Below are positions 27,587-37,636 of a DNA stretch of 61,911 nucleotides, one piece after another. Location of the stretch: the NCBI GenBank assembly GCA_905182155.1, contig CAJJAX010000029.1, positions 1-61,911 on the forward strand, written 5' to 3'. The stretch's first letter is position 1. Each line of letters starts with the position of its first letter. The translations under genes and the position numbers were made by a program. The DNA is from an uncultured Pseudomonadales bacterium (GTDB taxonomy: Bacteria; Pseudomonadota; Gammaproteobacteria; Pseudomonadales; Azotimanducaceae). The notes below the pieces were generated by a model that saw nothing but the letters and a program-made list of their open reading frames with translations, made no database searches and was not told the DNA's origin.

Positions 27587-28139
27587 TCACTTCATGATGG
27601 GTAGGTCCGGATCCAACTGAACCCCAAACGTATTCAATGCCATCGAAACCAACTGGTATTGGCCAACAGTAAAAACGAGATCCATGAGTTGCTGCTCAGA
27701 GTAGAGGCCGGCTAATGCTTGCCAAGTTGGATCGGTCACAAAGGCGTCTGCTCTGAGTTCGTCCGTGGCGGTTAACAAGAGCGCGTCCTGGATTGACCAG
27801 CTGGGATCGGTTGGGACCGACTTTGATGGCTTCAATCTCGAAGTCGCTGATGCCGGCCTTCTTGCCAATGAGAACATGTTGTCCCCACTCATAGCCAGAC
27901 TGGCATAACCAGCCGACCCTCAGAATAAGGAGTTCTCGATCTCGAGCGGATAGTTTTGACTTATGAAGAATGTGGTTGGCAAAAACCATCCAGCGTTTGG
28001 CCAGGGCCTCATGATTGGCTAAGGTCAAAAAAATATTTTGAATGCGACCTCGCATGCGTTGTGGCGCCAGCAGTGCGCGTTGGGATTCGGTCCAATCGGC
28101 CTCTTCAACAGGATTGATTCTCGGTTCGGTTAAACGCAT
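27587..28139 (-). CDS. Carboxymuconolactone decarboxylase (CMD/AhpD) family protein, one frameshift
   Basis: About 184 residues after removing one base near 27811 (coding-strand A-run), joining 'GISDFEIEAIKVGP' to 'TDPSWSIQDALLLTATDEL'. 'LSARDRELLILRVGWLCQSGYEWGQH' is the AhpD-like core; the catalytic C-x-x-C is reduced to one Cys ('LCQSGYEW'), as in the carboxymuconolactone-decarboxylase type rather than peroxidase type. Hexameric helical proteins of varied function. Convergent with the phosphotransferase gene (10 bases apart). Confidence 0.84.
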
Positions 28140-28230
28140 GCTAGGTCCTTCGCTTCATTGGTACTCTATACTAGCGCAGAACTTAAGGGGTGTGGCGCGC
28201 GCCTGCTTCATCGATTGTTAAGGAACTTTT

Positions 28231-29142
28231 ATGCAAGATTTTATTCTCCATCAATATGCGGGATCGCCATTTTCCGAGAAAATTAGGCTGTTGATGGGGT
28301 ACCTTGATTTGCCCAGCCAGCAGGTCGAAATACCGGTTATCATGCCAAGGCCGCAGTTAATGCCTTTGACCGGCGGTTATCGCCGAACGCCAGTTTTGCA
28401 GCGGGGGCGAGAGGTCTATTGCGATACGGCGTTGATCGCGAAAATTCTCATCGCCCAAGGCAGTGGGCAAAATCTGTTACCCGCAGCTCAGCGCGCGGTG
28501 GTTGAAACCGTTTCGTTTTGGGCGGACACGTTTTTATTTCGGGTTGTGGTTGCGGTTGCTTTCCAGCCGAAGGCCCTAAGCGGTAACCCTTTGTTTGAAA
28601 GTGACGCCGAGGCGGCAGCCTTTATGGCAGACCGCGTAGATTTTTCAAAAGGATCAACCGCCTTGCAGATGGATTTGGCCGTTGCGCTTGCGCATTTTGA
28701 TCTTTGGCTACATCAAATGAACGATCAATTGGGGGCCTCAGCCTTTTTGTTTGGCGAGATGCCAACGCTTGCGGATTTCTCGGTGTACCACTGCCTTTGG
28801 TTTATCGCCGAACGGCCCGCGCTTGCGGCAGATTTAGCCGCGTTCCCAGAGGTGATGCGCTGGCTGGCTCAGATGGCGGCATTGGGTCATGGGCGGGTCC
28901 AATCAATGCGGGCGGAGGATGCTTTGAGCCTTGCGGCGGCGGAACCGTTATTGGCCAAACAAACTATTTTGGCGCCGAGTGTTTCGGTCTGCGCGATCGA
29001 TTACGGATTGCAACCGGTGACCGGGGCGTTGGTCGAAGCCGAGCATGTGCCGGATGCCTACTCGGTACTGAGAGATGAGCCTGGTGTCGGTGAAGTGTTG
29101 GTGCATTTCCCGCGCTTAGGTTTCAGCTGCTCGGAGGTTTAA
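28231..29142 (+). CDS. Glutathione S-transferase family protein with extended C-terminus
   Basis: 303 residues. A thioredoxin-like N-domain (1-80: 'FILHQYAGSPFSEKIRLLMGYL', 'YRRTPVLQRGREVYCDTALIA') is followed by a helical C-domain ('FGEMPTLADFSVYHCLWFI') and about 70 extra residues after 230. The active-site S in 'GSPFSEK' fits a Ser/Cys-type GST. The role is probably in detoxification or glutathione-dependent isomerisation; the substrate is unknown. Its stop overlaps the stop of the convergent iminopeptidase gene by 4 bases. Confidence 0.86.
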   Translation: MQDFILHQYAGSPFSEKIRLLMGYLDLPSQQVEIPVIMPRPQLMPLTGGYRRTPVLQRGREVYCDTALIAKILIAQGSGQNLLPAAQRAVVETVSFWADTFLFRVVVAVAFQPKALSGNPLFESDAEAAAFMADRVDFSKGSTALQMDLAVALAHFDLWLHQMNDQLGASAFLFGEMPTLADFSVYHCLWFIAERPALAADLAAFPEVMRWLAQMAALGHGRVQSMRAEDALSLAAAEPLLAKQTILAPSVSVCAIDYGLQPVTGALVEAEHVPDAYSVLRDEPGVGEVLVHFPRLGFSCSEV

Positions 29143-29999
29143 TCCCACTGCTGGATAAAGTCATTGATTCTGGCTTTTAACCGGGTCGGTTGTTCTTCCC
29201 AAATCGCATGACTGGCGCCGGCAACTTCCTGAAAAGATCCGTTCGGTAGCCGCTTGGCATATCTCGCGCCGGTTTTTGGGGTGGCCTCGTCGTGCTCTCC
29301 ACAAACGATTAAAGTCGGGCAGTCAATGTCTTGAAGGCGGTGCGTTTGATCAAAGGCGGCGAGGGTGCCGGTTGCTGAGAATTCGCTGTGACCCCACATA
29401 TGTTGATAAATTGCAGCGCCCCGAGGGTTTTTTCGAGCGAGCATCGCTTTCAGTTTCTTGGGCCTTCTGAGGACATGGCGACTGTAGTACAGGGCTAAGG
29501 CATCTTGGTAAACCATCGAATCGGTTGCGCCCACGGCTTGGCAGTATTGAATCACGCGTTGGGTTTCTTTGGGTAAGGCTTTGATCAATCGGTTGGCATC
29601 TTGCTGCCAATCGGCGGCGGATAACATGGGTGATTGCAGGACCATGGATCTGATGCCTTTACCGCGCACTTTTAAGTAATACTCAAGCGCCAAGGTGGTG
29701 CCCCAGGAGCCGCCCATCAAATGAAAGTCCTTGAGGCCCCAGGCCGCCACGAGTGCCTGGAGTTCTTGGACAAACGTCGAAATTCGCCACTGGCGTTTAC
29801 TGAGATCGCTGCTTCTGCCTGAACCCAGTTGGGTGTAGGCATACACTTTTCGGTTTTCGGATAAACTGAATAGATTGCCATTCGGATTGTGCATCCCACC
29901 CGGGCCGCCATGGAGCCAAATGACCGGCAGTCGATCCGTGGCTTTGCCTTTTGTCGTGAAATGCGTTCGGCCGAGTCGGTGTTCGATAAACGACATCAA
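29139..29999 (-). CDS. Proline iminopeptidase-like alpha/beta hydrolase
   Basis: 286 residues. The 'IWLHGGPGGMHNP' oxyanion motif, nucleophile in 'HLMGGSWGTTLALEYYL', Asp in 'IVCGEHDEATP' and His in 'VAGASHAIWEEQP' give the S33-family catalytic set. It removes N-terminal proline from peptides or hydrolyses related amides in the cytoplasm. No signal peptide. It lies 6 bases downstream of the M20 amidohydrolase gene on the same strand, so the two peptide/amide hydrolases and chaC probably form one operon. Confidence 0.88.
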   Translation of the reverse strand: MMSFIEHRLGRTHFTTKGKATDRLPVIWLHGGPGGMHNPNGNLFSLSENRKVYAYTQLGSGRSSDLSKRQWRISTFVQELQALVAAWGLKDFHLMGGSWGTTLALEYYLKVRGKGIRSMVLQSPMLSAADWQQDANRLIKALPKETQRVIQYCQAVGATDSMVYQDALALYYSRHVLRRPKKLKAMLARKNPRGAAIYQHMWGHSEFSATGTLAAFDQTHRLQDIDCPTLIVCGEHDEATPKTGARYAKRLPNGSFQEVAGASHAIWEEQPTRLKARINDFIQQWD

Positions 30000-30005
30000 T
30001 GCCTC

Positions 30006-31172
30006 CTAGGCGGGAAGCAGTTGGGCGACGAGGTTAGACCAATAGCTTGCACCGATCGGCAAGATCTCATCATTAAAATCATAGCCTGGATTGTGAATCA
30101 TGCAGGAGCCTTCGCCATCACCATTGCCGATCCAGATGTAGCAGCCTGGTTTTTCGAGCAGCATATAAGCGAAATCCTCAGACCCCATGGAAGGCTTTGG
30201 ATTCCGATTAACGGATTGGACATCGCTGGTGGTAATGGCAGCACGGGCCGCAAACTCGGTCTCATCCTCGCTGTTCACCGTTGGCGGGTAGCGGCGCTCG
30301 TAGCGATACTCGATGGTTGCGCCAAAGCTACTGGCAATGCCGGATGCGATGCGCTGGATGCCTTGCTCAAATTGCGCTTGGACTCGAACTGAAAAACATC
30401 GAGTGCAGCCGGCAATGCGAACCTGGTCAGGAATAACGTTATAGGCATCACCGCCTTCAAACTGGGTCACACTCAGCACGGCCGGTTCTTGGGGGTTAAT
30501 TTCTCGCGCAACCAAGGTCTGCAGCGCTTCTACTATTTTGGTGCCAATGAGTAGCGGGTCGATGGTTTGTTGCGGGATGGCCGCATGCCCCCCTCGGCCG
30601 ACGACGGTAATCTCAAAGATATCAAAGGCCGCCATCATCGGGCCCGGTTTAACGGCAAAATGACCGACCGGAATGCCGGGAATATTGTGCATGCCATAGA
30701 CCGCTTCGACTGGAAATTGCTCGAACAAACCGGCGTCAATCATCGTTTTAGCGCCGCCTTCGTTTTCTTCAGCCGGTTGAAAAATGAAGTGAACGGTGCC
30801 GCTGAAGGTCTCAGCTTTGGCGAGGTACGCGGCGGCGCCGAGCAGCATGCAAGTGTGCCCGTCATGGCCACAGGCGTGCATGACCCCTGGCGTCTTTGAA
30901 ACATGCTCAAAGGTATTGGCTTCCACGATGGGGAGGGCGTCTAAATCAGCTCGTAAACCAATCGCGCGATTACCGCCGCCTTTGGTTAAGGTGCCCACAA
31001 CGCCGGTGCCAGCGATGCCTTCGTGGACAGTGAGGCCAAACTCTCGCAACCTTTCGGCAACGAACGCGGCCGTATCGTATTCTTTAAAGGCCATCTCAGG
31101 GTGAGCGTGAAGATGCTGACGCCAACGTTTAAGGACCTCGACTTCAGCGACGATTTCAGGGATTAAATTCAA
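30006..31172 (-). CDS. M20-family amidohydrolase (hippurate hydrolase/carboxypeptidase type), TTG start
   Basis: About 389 residues from a TTG at 31172: GAGGTGA lies 7 bases upstream and contains the chaC stop, and the product begins 'MNLIPEIVAEVEVLKRWRQHLHAHPE' in parts as family members do. An ATG at 31199 lies inside chaC without a ribosome-binding site. Zinc ligands are in 'HACGHDGHTCML', 'PAEENEGGAK', and the C-terminal 'SMGSEDFAYMLL'; the lid domain is in the middle. It hydrolyses N-acyl amino acids or similar amides. It sits between chaC and the iminopeptidase gene. Confidence 0.9.
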   Translation of the reverse strand: MNLIPEIVAEVEVLKRWRQHLHAHPEMAFKEYDTAAFVAERLREFGLTVHEGIAGTGVVGTLTKGGGNRAIGLRADLDALPIVEANTFEHVSKTPGVMHACGHDGHTCMLLGAAAYLAKAETFSGTVHFIFQPAEENEGGAKTMIDAGLFEQFPVEAVYGMHNIPGIPVGHFAVKPGPMMAAFDIFEITVVGRGGHAAIPQQTIDPLLIGTKIVEALQTLVAREINPQEPAVLSVTQFEGGDAYNVIPDQVRIAGCTRCFSVRVQAQFEQGIQRIASGIASSFGATIEYRYERRYPPTVNSEDETEFAARAAITTSDVQSVNRNPKPSMGSEDFAYMLLEKPGCYIWIGNGDGEGSCMIHNPGYDFNDEILPIGASYWSNLVAQLLPA

Positions 31173-31177
31173 AGTGA

Positions 31178-31783
31178 TCACCTCATTAATGGATGCCATG
31201 GTACCAGAGCTTTTTCGATCTGTAATCCTGCCGCCGTCGGGTTGAGTATTGCCCGGCACCCCAATCGAGCTAACTCGACAGCAAGACGGTCGAGATGGTC
31301 ATCGGCCTCTTTAAGGCATCGACTGGCCCATCGAAGATATTGGAAGTAGGTTAGATTGGTGCCGCTGGGTCCTCGTGCGGACCGGATCTGTTCTGCTAAA
31401 ATCTCGTCCGTGGGCCGGCCAAGATCCCAGGTGTTACCGGCCTGAGCAACGTAAGTGATGGCCGAAATGGTTTGTCCAGTGTCGAGGGTGACTGCAACGG
31501 TTTGTTGAACGTAGCCATTTTTTTCTCTTTGATCAAGTTGTGTCATGGTCTGAATGAGCCCTGCATGCTCTATGCGGTAGGCGATGCCAAGGGTTTGTGC
31601 GCCCTCACAATACCGCAGGGTTGCGACTGCCCCAGGCCGGCTGGGCGTGCCGCGATGGTCTGTTGAGGCCTGCCAAAACCGACGCTGAAAATTTGAAAGG
31701 CGAGCGGCTTTGGCCGCTGTGTAGGGAAAGTCTGGCCGCCAGAGTATCGAGCCGTAGCCGAATAACCAAATCGATTCGATCAT
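31178..31783 (-). CDS. chaC: ChaC-like gamma-glutamylcyclotransferase
   Basis: 201 residues. 'IWLFGYGSILWRPDFPY' is the GGCT-fold substrate loop (YGSxxW), the catalytic Glu/Gln region follows near 'TMTQLDQREKNGYV', and 'GPSGTNLTYFQYLRWAS' matches the ChaC C-terminus. It cleaves glutathione to 5-oxoproline and Cys-Gly in the cytoplasm. Its downstream neighbours are an M20 amidohydrolase and a proline iminopeptidase, which would fit recycling of the released peptide bonds. This coupling is inference. Confidence 0.87.
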   Translation of the reverse strand: MIESIWLFGYGSILWRPDFPYTAAKAARLSNFQRRFWQASTDHRGTPSRPGAVATLRYCEGAQTLGIAYRIEHAGLIQTMTQLDQREKNGYVQQTVAVTLDTGQTISAITYVAQAGNTWDLGRPTDEILAEQIRSARGPSGTNLTYFQYLRWASRCLKEADDHLDRLAVELARLGCRAILNPTAAGLQIEKALVPWHPLMR

Positions 31784-31867
31784 GGTAAAAGCTTAACGAT
31801 GGTTGGCCGTCAACGCTATGTTTTGGCCGCTAAAACGGGCAAAATTAGACCTTGAAAGGAAGCCGCA

Positions 31868-32971
31868 ATGACCAATCCACTCCGCTATGGCCTGCTTGGT
31901 GCTGGGATGATGGGCCGGGAGCATCTCAGAAACTTGGCCTTGCTCAACAACGTTCAGGTTGTTGCTGTCTGCGAGCCAAACCCGGCCATGCTGGAGAAAG
32001 CCCAAGCGTTGGCACCGGACGCGGTGTTTGTTGCTGATTTGAAAGACTTGCTGAAGCAGCGGCTTGATGCGCTGGTCATCGCAACCCCGAACTTTACCCA
32101 CTGTGAGCAGTTGCTGACCGTGCTGGATGCTTGTGACGTTCCGGTCCTGATTGAAAAACCCTTGGTGACGTCAGAGGTTGATGTGGGGCGGATACGACGA
32201 GCGCTCGCTGAGCGGGCTTCAATGGTCTGGGTCGGCATGGAATATCGCTTTATGCCGGCGCTAACCGCATTTGACGCCAAGCGTCCCGATATTGGCCAAC
32301 AAAAGATGCTGAGTATTCGTGAGCATCGCTATCCTTTTTTGAAGAAAGTCGACGACTGGAATCGGTTCAACCGGTATTCCGGTGGTACGTTTGTTGAAAA
32401 ATGCTGTCATTTTTTTGATTTGATGCGACTGTTTCTCGAAGCAGAACCGGTTCGGGTCTTCGCCTCAGCGGCGCAAGACGTGAACCATCTGGCGGAACGG
32501 TATAACGGGGAGCAACCGGACATCTGGGATAATGGCTATGTGATCATCGATTTTGATAATGGTTGCCGGGGGATGCTCGATCTTTGCATGTTTTCCGATG
32601 GCGTTCGGTTCGAGCAAGAAGTTTCACTGGTCGGCGATTTGGGTCGACTGGATTGCCAAATTCCCGGACCCTTTCGGGTTGCCGGGGCACTGCCCGAACC
32701 AGCCCGTTTGATTTTATCCTCGCGCGCGCCATCGACGCCAGTGACGGAACACATCCTTGTGCCGGAAGCGGCCCTGAATGCGGGTTCGCATCAGGGCGCT
32801 ACGTTTTTCCAACATCAAGCATTCCTTGCTGCCGTGTTACGCGGCGGCCCGCCTGCGGTCTCGGTTGAGGATGGTCTGATGGCGGTGCTCATGGGGCTTG
32901 CGGCCCAGTCCTCGGCAAGCACCGGCAAGGCAGTTGGGATTGATGCTCAGAATTTCAGGCTGCAGCGATGA
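31868..32971 (+). CDS. Gfo/Idh/MocA-family oxidoreductase
   Basis: 367 residues. The Rossmann N-domain begins 'LRYGLLGAGMMGREHLRNLALL' (GxGxxG), with 'VLIEKPLVTSEVDV' (EKP motif, catalytic Lys). The C-domain shows 'GGTFVEKCCHFFDLMRLF' with the catalytic His. NAD(P)-dependent enzymes of this type oxidise sugars, inositols or similar alcohols. GAAAGGAAG precedes the ATG. It overlaps the dioxygenase gene by 4 bases, so the two are translationally coupled and may modify one substrate. Confidence 0.92.
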   Translation: MTNPLRYGLLGAGMMGREHLRNLALLNNVQVVAVCEPNPAMLEKAQALAPDAVFVADLKDLLKQRLDALVIATPNFTHCEQLLTVLDACDVPVLIEKPLVTSEVDVGRIRRALAERASMVWVGMEYRFMPALTAFDAKRPDIGQQKMLSIREHRYPFLKKVDDWNRFNRYSGGTFVEKCCHFFDLMRLFLEAEPVRVFASAAQDVNHLAERYNGEQPDIWDNGYVIIDFDNGCRGMLDLCMFSDGVRFEQEVSLVGDLGRLDCQIPGPFRVAGALPEPARLILSSRAPSTPVTEHILVPEAALNAGSHQGATFFQHQAFLAAVLRGGPPAVSVEDGLMAVLMGLAAQSSASTGKAVGIDAQNFRLQR

Positions 32972-33954
32972 TGACGACTCTATTTAAAGAAGAAAGCCAT
33001 GCCGCCCAAGGACGTAATGGGGCGGGCGCCTTTCCGAAAATTTACGTGCCGAACGATGCGGCGGATGTCGGTTTTGGTGTCGAGCATTTTCTGGCGCAAG
33101 GGCCAGCCCTAAAGCTGGCGTTACGGCAACACGGGGCTTTGTTATTTCGGGGTTGCGGGGTGAACAGCGCGGATGACTTTGAGGGGGTGCTGGACGCCGT
33201 GTCGTTTGAGAATATGCCTTATGTCGGCGGTGCAGCACCGAGGCGTCAAATCACCCACCGCCGAATTATGACGGCGAATGAAAGCCCCCCCGATGAGAAG
33301 ATACCGCTGCATCATGAAATGGCCCAAACAAGTCATCCGCCCGATTACATTTTTTTCTATTGCGACACCGCGCCGACGTTGGGTGGCGCAACGACGGTAT
33401 TCGATTCAAGAGAAGCATTTGATCTACTCAAGTCAATCGACGCAGCGTTGGCCACGCAATTGGAAGTGGAAGGGGTGCGGTATACCCGGGTTATGCCGGC
33501 TGAAACGGATCCTGGCTCGCCCATTGGCCGAAGTTGGCGGGAAACGTTTCAAGTCGAAACGAAAGCTGATGCGGAGCGGGTCATGCAAGACCAAGGCATG
33601 CGTTGGCAGTGGCTTGCCGGGGACGAGGTGCGAACCGAATCCCCGCTGCTGCCGGCCGTTCGGCATGACCCAGTGAGTGGCCGAAAAACTTTTTTCAATT
33701 CAGTCATTGCGGCGTTTACGGGTTGGAATGATACGCGTAACGTGGGCCATCGCGCGGTCCAACTCGGATCAGGAGCGTATTTGCCGAGCGCGGTCTTTGA
33801 GCAGTTTTTGGCGAGCGCCGCCGCGCTGGTCGTGAATATCCCGTGGCAGATTGGCGATATGTTGTGGCTCGATAATCGCTTGGTGATGCATGCCCGTCAG
33901 CCCTTTGAGGGCCCGCGGCAGATCTACACCGCCATTGCGATTGAGTCTGAGTGA
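32968..33954 (+). CDS. TauD/TfdA-family Fe(II)/2-oxoglutarate dioxygenase (SyrP-like)
   Basis: 328 residues. The facial triad is H-x-E in 'IPLHHEMAQTSHPP' (Glu replaces the more usual Asp, as in the SyrP group) and the distal His in 'LDNRLVMHARQPFEGPRQIY', where the Arg binds 2-oxoglutarate. It hydroxylates an unknown small molecule or carrier-bound amino acid. Coupled to the Gfo/Idh/MocA oxidoreductase gene by an ATGA overlap. Confidence 0.9.
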   Translation: MMTTLFKEESHAAQGRNGAGAFPKIYVPNDAADVGFGVEHFLAQGPALKLALRQHGALLFRGCGVNSADDFEGVLDAVSFENMPYVGGAAPRRQITHRRIMTANESPPDEKIPLHHEMAQTSHPPDYIFFYCDTAPTLGGATTVFDSREAFDLLKSIDAALATQLEVEGVRYTRVMPAETDPGSPIGRSWRETFQVETKADAERVMQDQGMRWQWLAGDEVRTESPLLPAVRHDPVSGRKTFFNSVIAAFTGWNDTRNVGHRAVQLGSGAYLPSAVFEQFLASAAALVVNIPWQIGDMLWLDNRLVMHARQPFEGPRQIYTAIAIESE

Positions 33955-33970
33955 TGCGCCGGGCCTCGAA

Positions 33971-34703
33971 TTAGCTGGCTTCGCGTTTAAACAACACGAG
34001 GGGCTCCCAGTCGCCTTGAAAGCTTTGAGTATTCTGCCATTGCGGCTCGGCCGGCACGGCCAAGCGGACCGCAGGTTCAATGCCGGCAGGCGTAAACTCA
34101 AAAGCCTGGACTGACCTTTGATCAAGATCGAGTATCGAGAAACCCGGCCAACGGTGCCCCGTTAAGGTGCCCGCGTTGATCACGGTCAATGTTTTGAAGG
34201 CCATGATCGTTCGAAAATGCAGATGACCGTTGATGAGCCAGTCATGCTGTCCCGCTTTAATAATCTCATCCAGGGTTTCATTGCGCTCGATGGGCATGGT
34301 TTGGGTGCCAGGCCAGGCCTTTTCTAAGTCTCTGTCGCCCATGCCATGACACAGTAATAAGCGCTGATCTTGGTAAGTGATCGTGGCGGTCTTTTTAAGG
34401 GCTTGCAAATACCGCAAGGCACTTGCCGATAGATCTCGCGCTCGGTGCGCCATGGGTAGGTGTCGAACCTTGTCTTCGAGGAGCCATCGATCATGATTGC
34501 CGGCAACGGTTGTGACCTCATGCTCTAAAAGCAGCTCGATACATCGATTCGGGCAACCCGGGCCATCAACAATGTCGCCCGTGCAGACAATGGACTTGAC
34601 CCCGGTCTCCTTGAAAAAATTCAAGCGCTTTGGCGAGTCGCTCATGCTCACTATGAACGTCACCGATCAAGCCAATCAGGTGGGGTTGTGTTGTGGCCAT
34701 CAT
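33971..34703 (-). CDS. Metallophosphoesterase, calcineurin-like, one frameshift
   Basis: About 244 residues from ATG 34700 or 34703 once an extra base in the A-run 34614-34619 is removed. The beginning 'LIGLIGDVHSEHERLAKAL' supplies D-x-H, and the next frame supplies 'IVCTGDIVDGPGC' (GD), 'TTVAGNHDRWLLE' (GNHD), 'LLLCHGMGD' and 'WLINGHLHFRT' (GHxH): a complete dinuclear site. The family includes phosphodiesterases and diadenosine-tetraphosphatase relatives; the substrate is not known. Convergent with the dioxygenase gene. Confidence 0.86.
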
Positions 34704-34819
34704 ATGCAGATTATTATCCTGTTTAAGACCCTTACGAGCACCCGTCGATTATTGGTTCAATTTGGCCGTCTTGCCTGGCCGCGGCGATTGACGCGTCGCC
34801 GGGATCTTTCAGCGTTGGG

Positions 34820-37227
34820 TTAATTGCCAAAACGGTAGCGAATTTTCAGAACCAATGAATCGACGAGGGCCTGCTCCCAAGCCTCAGATAATTGGTTTGA
34901 GAAGCTCGAGCGGACATTGCTTGGCAGATCCGAGCCGCGGGTATAAACCACAAACAAATCAGACAACGGGGCAATTTCCCAACGGTATCGCGCTTGGAAG
35001 GATAACCGGCTGATCGAAAAGTCCCGTGCCGGGCCGCCGCCTGAGGCATCCGCCATCAATTGGCCGCCGGTGGCCGGCAAACGCCAACGGTCACGTTCAA
35101 ACGCTTTAATACCGACCCATTGCAGGCTGAGCCGAGCTTGCTGACTGGCGGTGACGAAGTAAGACAACTCAAGTTTGGGCCTGAGGCTCTCTGAATGAAA
35201 TCGCGTGAAGTCGGGTCCTGCGTCGTGGAGCAACCAACCCGATCGGGTTTCGTATTTAAAATCAAGCGTGGTCGAGAGCCGGTCGGTCGGTTGGTAGGAT
35301 AATGCGAGGCTGAAAGACCGGTTTTGACCGCCAATGTCCTCCTGCCGCATATTGGCCCTTAGACGATAGCTGAAAGGCCTCGCACTGTCGCTACGGTAAT
35401 TTACGCCGGTTTGGAATCGATCTTGTAATCGATAGGAGCCATTACCATCGCTGTTACGGTCTTCCCATCGTTTGGGATAAAAGTCGAGTTTGAGTTCCAG
35501 TTGCGTATTATCGAAGAATCGAAGTTCTTGCGCGCCAGAGAAGCCAAGGCGGGTTTGCTCTCCTGCAAAATTCCATTGCTGCGTAATCACAAGGTCGGTT
35601 TCCCGGCCTTTCAGACGTTTCAGATCGGATTGAACGCGCTCAAAACGATATCGATAACCCTTGGCATCATTTCTTTGTAAGAAGCCGAAGTCACTGATAT
35701 CAAGATTTTGATCAAAGTAATCCAGAGTGAGTTTATGTTGCAGGCCCTGTTGGGGTCGAAAGACGATATCGGCAAAGGCGCCATGGCCGGACTCAATTTC
35801 GGTATCACTGTGCAAAGTTTGAAGGTCGACGATGAGTTTGCCGTTTTGACTAAGATGATGCAGGTCGATCCCAAGCGTCTGTGCGGTTTGGTCTTTGTGA
35901 CCGACTTCTGTCACCAAGAGCCCCAGAGCATTTCGACCGGAACCCTGCGTGTTTTCATACAGAATTCTGGCCGCGGTAAAGTCTCGCCCGAATTGTGTTT
36001 GGCGAACGGAGTTACCGGCTTTTTGCCCGATCAGTTCGGTATCATCCTCAAGGGCAACTAACAATCCATAACGCAGTGGGCCCGATTGTCCGGTCAATTT
36101 TGTCGCCGCGATTAACTCGCTGGGTTGATTGGTCTCGGTCAGTGACAACGCGATCGACTTATCGGTGAGAGCTCTTGGCGGCGCGCCAATTCGTCGGGTA
36201 TTAATCAGCGTTGTTGGCGTGCCGCCACCAGAGCCCCAGCCTGGATTGGCGCGTGGCGAGGTTGTGAAGATCTCTTGGCCTTCCAAAAAGAAGGGGCGTT
36301 TTTCAGGGAAAAACGTCTCGTAACTGGTCAGATTCACCACAACGTTGTCGGACTCGACATTGCCGAAATCGGGATTAAAGGACCCTGTGACTTGAAAGGC
36401 CGTGGTGGGCCGCCAAAACAGATCGAAACCCGCTTTTTGGGTCGCGGTATCGTCGACCCCATCGAGACTCGATGACAGATAAGGGTAGAACGTTAGTTGC
36501 TGCTTGGGTTTAATGCCTTTAATTTTAGTTTTGGGGAAACGGGACAAAAACCGGTTTTGGGTTCTTGGGAGTCCTGGGTACGCCCAGTCTTCATCGAGGC
36601 TCGCGGCAGCGCGTTGGATATAGATGCCGATGTCTCTGTCGCCTGAGTCGCTGGCGGGCAACGTCATCATCGACCAGGGGAGCATCATCTCTACGCTCCA
36701 GCCTGTCTCGGTTCGCTGGCTGGCGCCGCGCCACGGACCGTCCCAGTTACTAGAGTATTGCCGCTCTGGCAGGACGGTGCCGTCCATCAAAGACCCGCCT
36801 AGGTTCACGGCGAACCAGTAGGCGTAGAGCCCGGTGCCGGAAGTGTCGATCGAGAGTGAAATTCGATCTCTGTTAACGAATTGATCGCGAGCGCTCAGAC
36901 GTTCAACGAGCGTCTCTGGGGGCTGGGTCATCAGGGCAGAAAAATACAATCCGCGCTCGGTATAGAACACCTTAATCTTAGTTTCGAGCGGCGCATCGGC
37001 CAGTGTGTCGGGAGAGATCACTTAAAGCCGGAAAAAGAAGGAATGTCTTGCCAGGCTAGCTCGTCGATGGCGCCATCGATGACGATCCGCGTCTCGAGTT
37101 CGCTTCGCATCAATAGAGCGTCGGGCAACCCGCTTGCAAACAGGTTGCAGCTCAGGCTCGCGCAAAGTGCTGCTAAACCGATCGCGATCAACGACGGTCG
37201 CTTATTTGGAAATGGGTTGCTTGTCAT
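34820..37227 (-). CDS. DUF5916-like outer-membrane protein with CBM9-like N-terminal domain, one frameshift
   Basis: About 800 residues. It starts at 37227 with a signal peptide ending near 'LFASGLP'. The first frame stops after 'AWQDIPSFSGFK'; restoring one G near 37019-37022 gives 'FKVISPDTLADAPLETKIKV'. The N-terminal 'RIVIDGAIDELAW...VFYTERGLYFSALM' pattern (in parts) is the CBM9-like domain, followed by 'TFYPYLSSSLDG' and a long series of alternating strands ending in a typical outer-membrane 'VDSLVLKIRYRFGN' strand. 'YETFFPEKRPFFLEGQEIF' is the DUF5916 hallmark. Function unknown, perhaps glycan or hydrophobic-compound uptake. Confidence 0.88.
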
Positions 37228-37636
37228 AGGCCTTTGAATTCTCGATCGTCGTCTTAAACCAAGGTTCGCGACTTCAATAACGGTGTACGCGGCGGCTCAG
37301 GGTATGGCGCAGTCGCGGGATAATACAGGATGTGCGTCGAGCTTGCGAATGCTGGCTTCGATTTCGATGTGTCCTGAGATGCGCCGCAATGGCCCTTGTT
37401 TAAGACGCAGCTGATCTGCAGGACAGTGGTCGGACTGGGCACGCGTCAATCGCTCTGGCGTAAGTCGGATTAGGTCGGTATGGTATTGGTCAGCCGCTCG
37501 TAATTTCGAGCAGGCTTTCTAGGCGTTGTTTTGAGCAGAATCCAAAAGGCGCCTTAATCGTGAATAACCTGACCTAGGTCAGTCATTTAAAACCTAAGCA
37601 AGATGCTTAACCAACGTAAGACAAGGAGCTTTAGCG
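37228..37636. other. 400-base intergenic region between divergent genes
   Basis: It separates the leftward DUF5916 gene from the rightward enoyl-CoA hydratase gene and must contain both promoters. A short minus-strand frame (37254-37442) has no resemblance to known proteins. CCTGACCTAGGTCAGT near 37568 contains a 12-base palindrome TGACCTAGGTCA that could be a regulator site. Confidence 0.45.
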
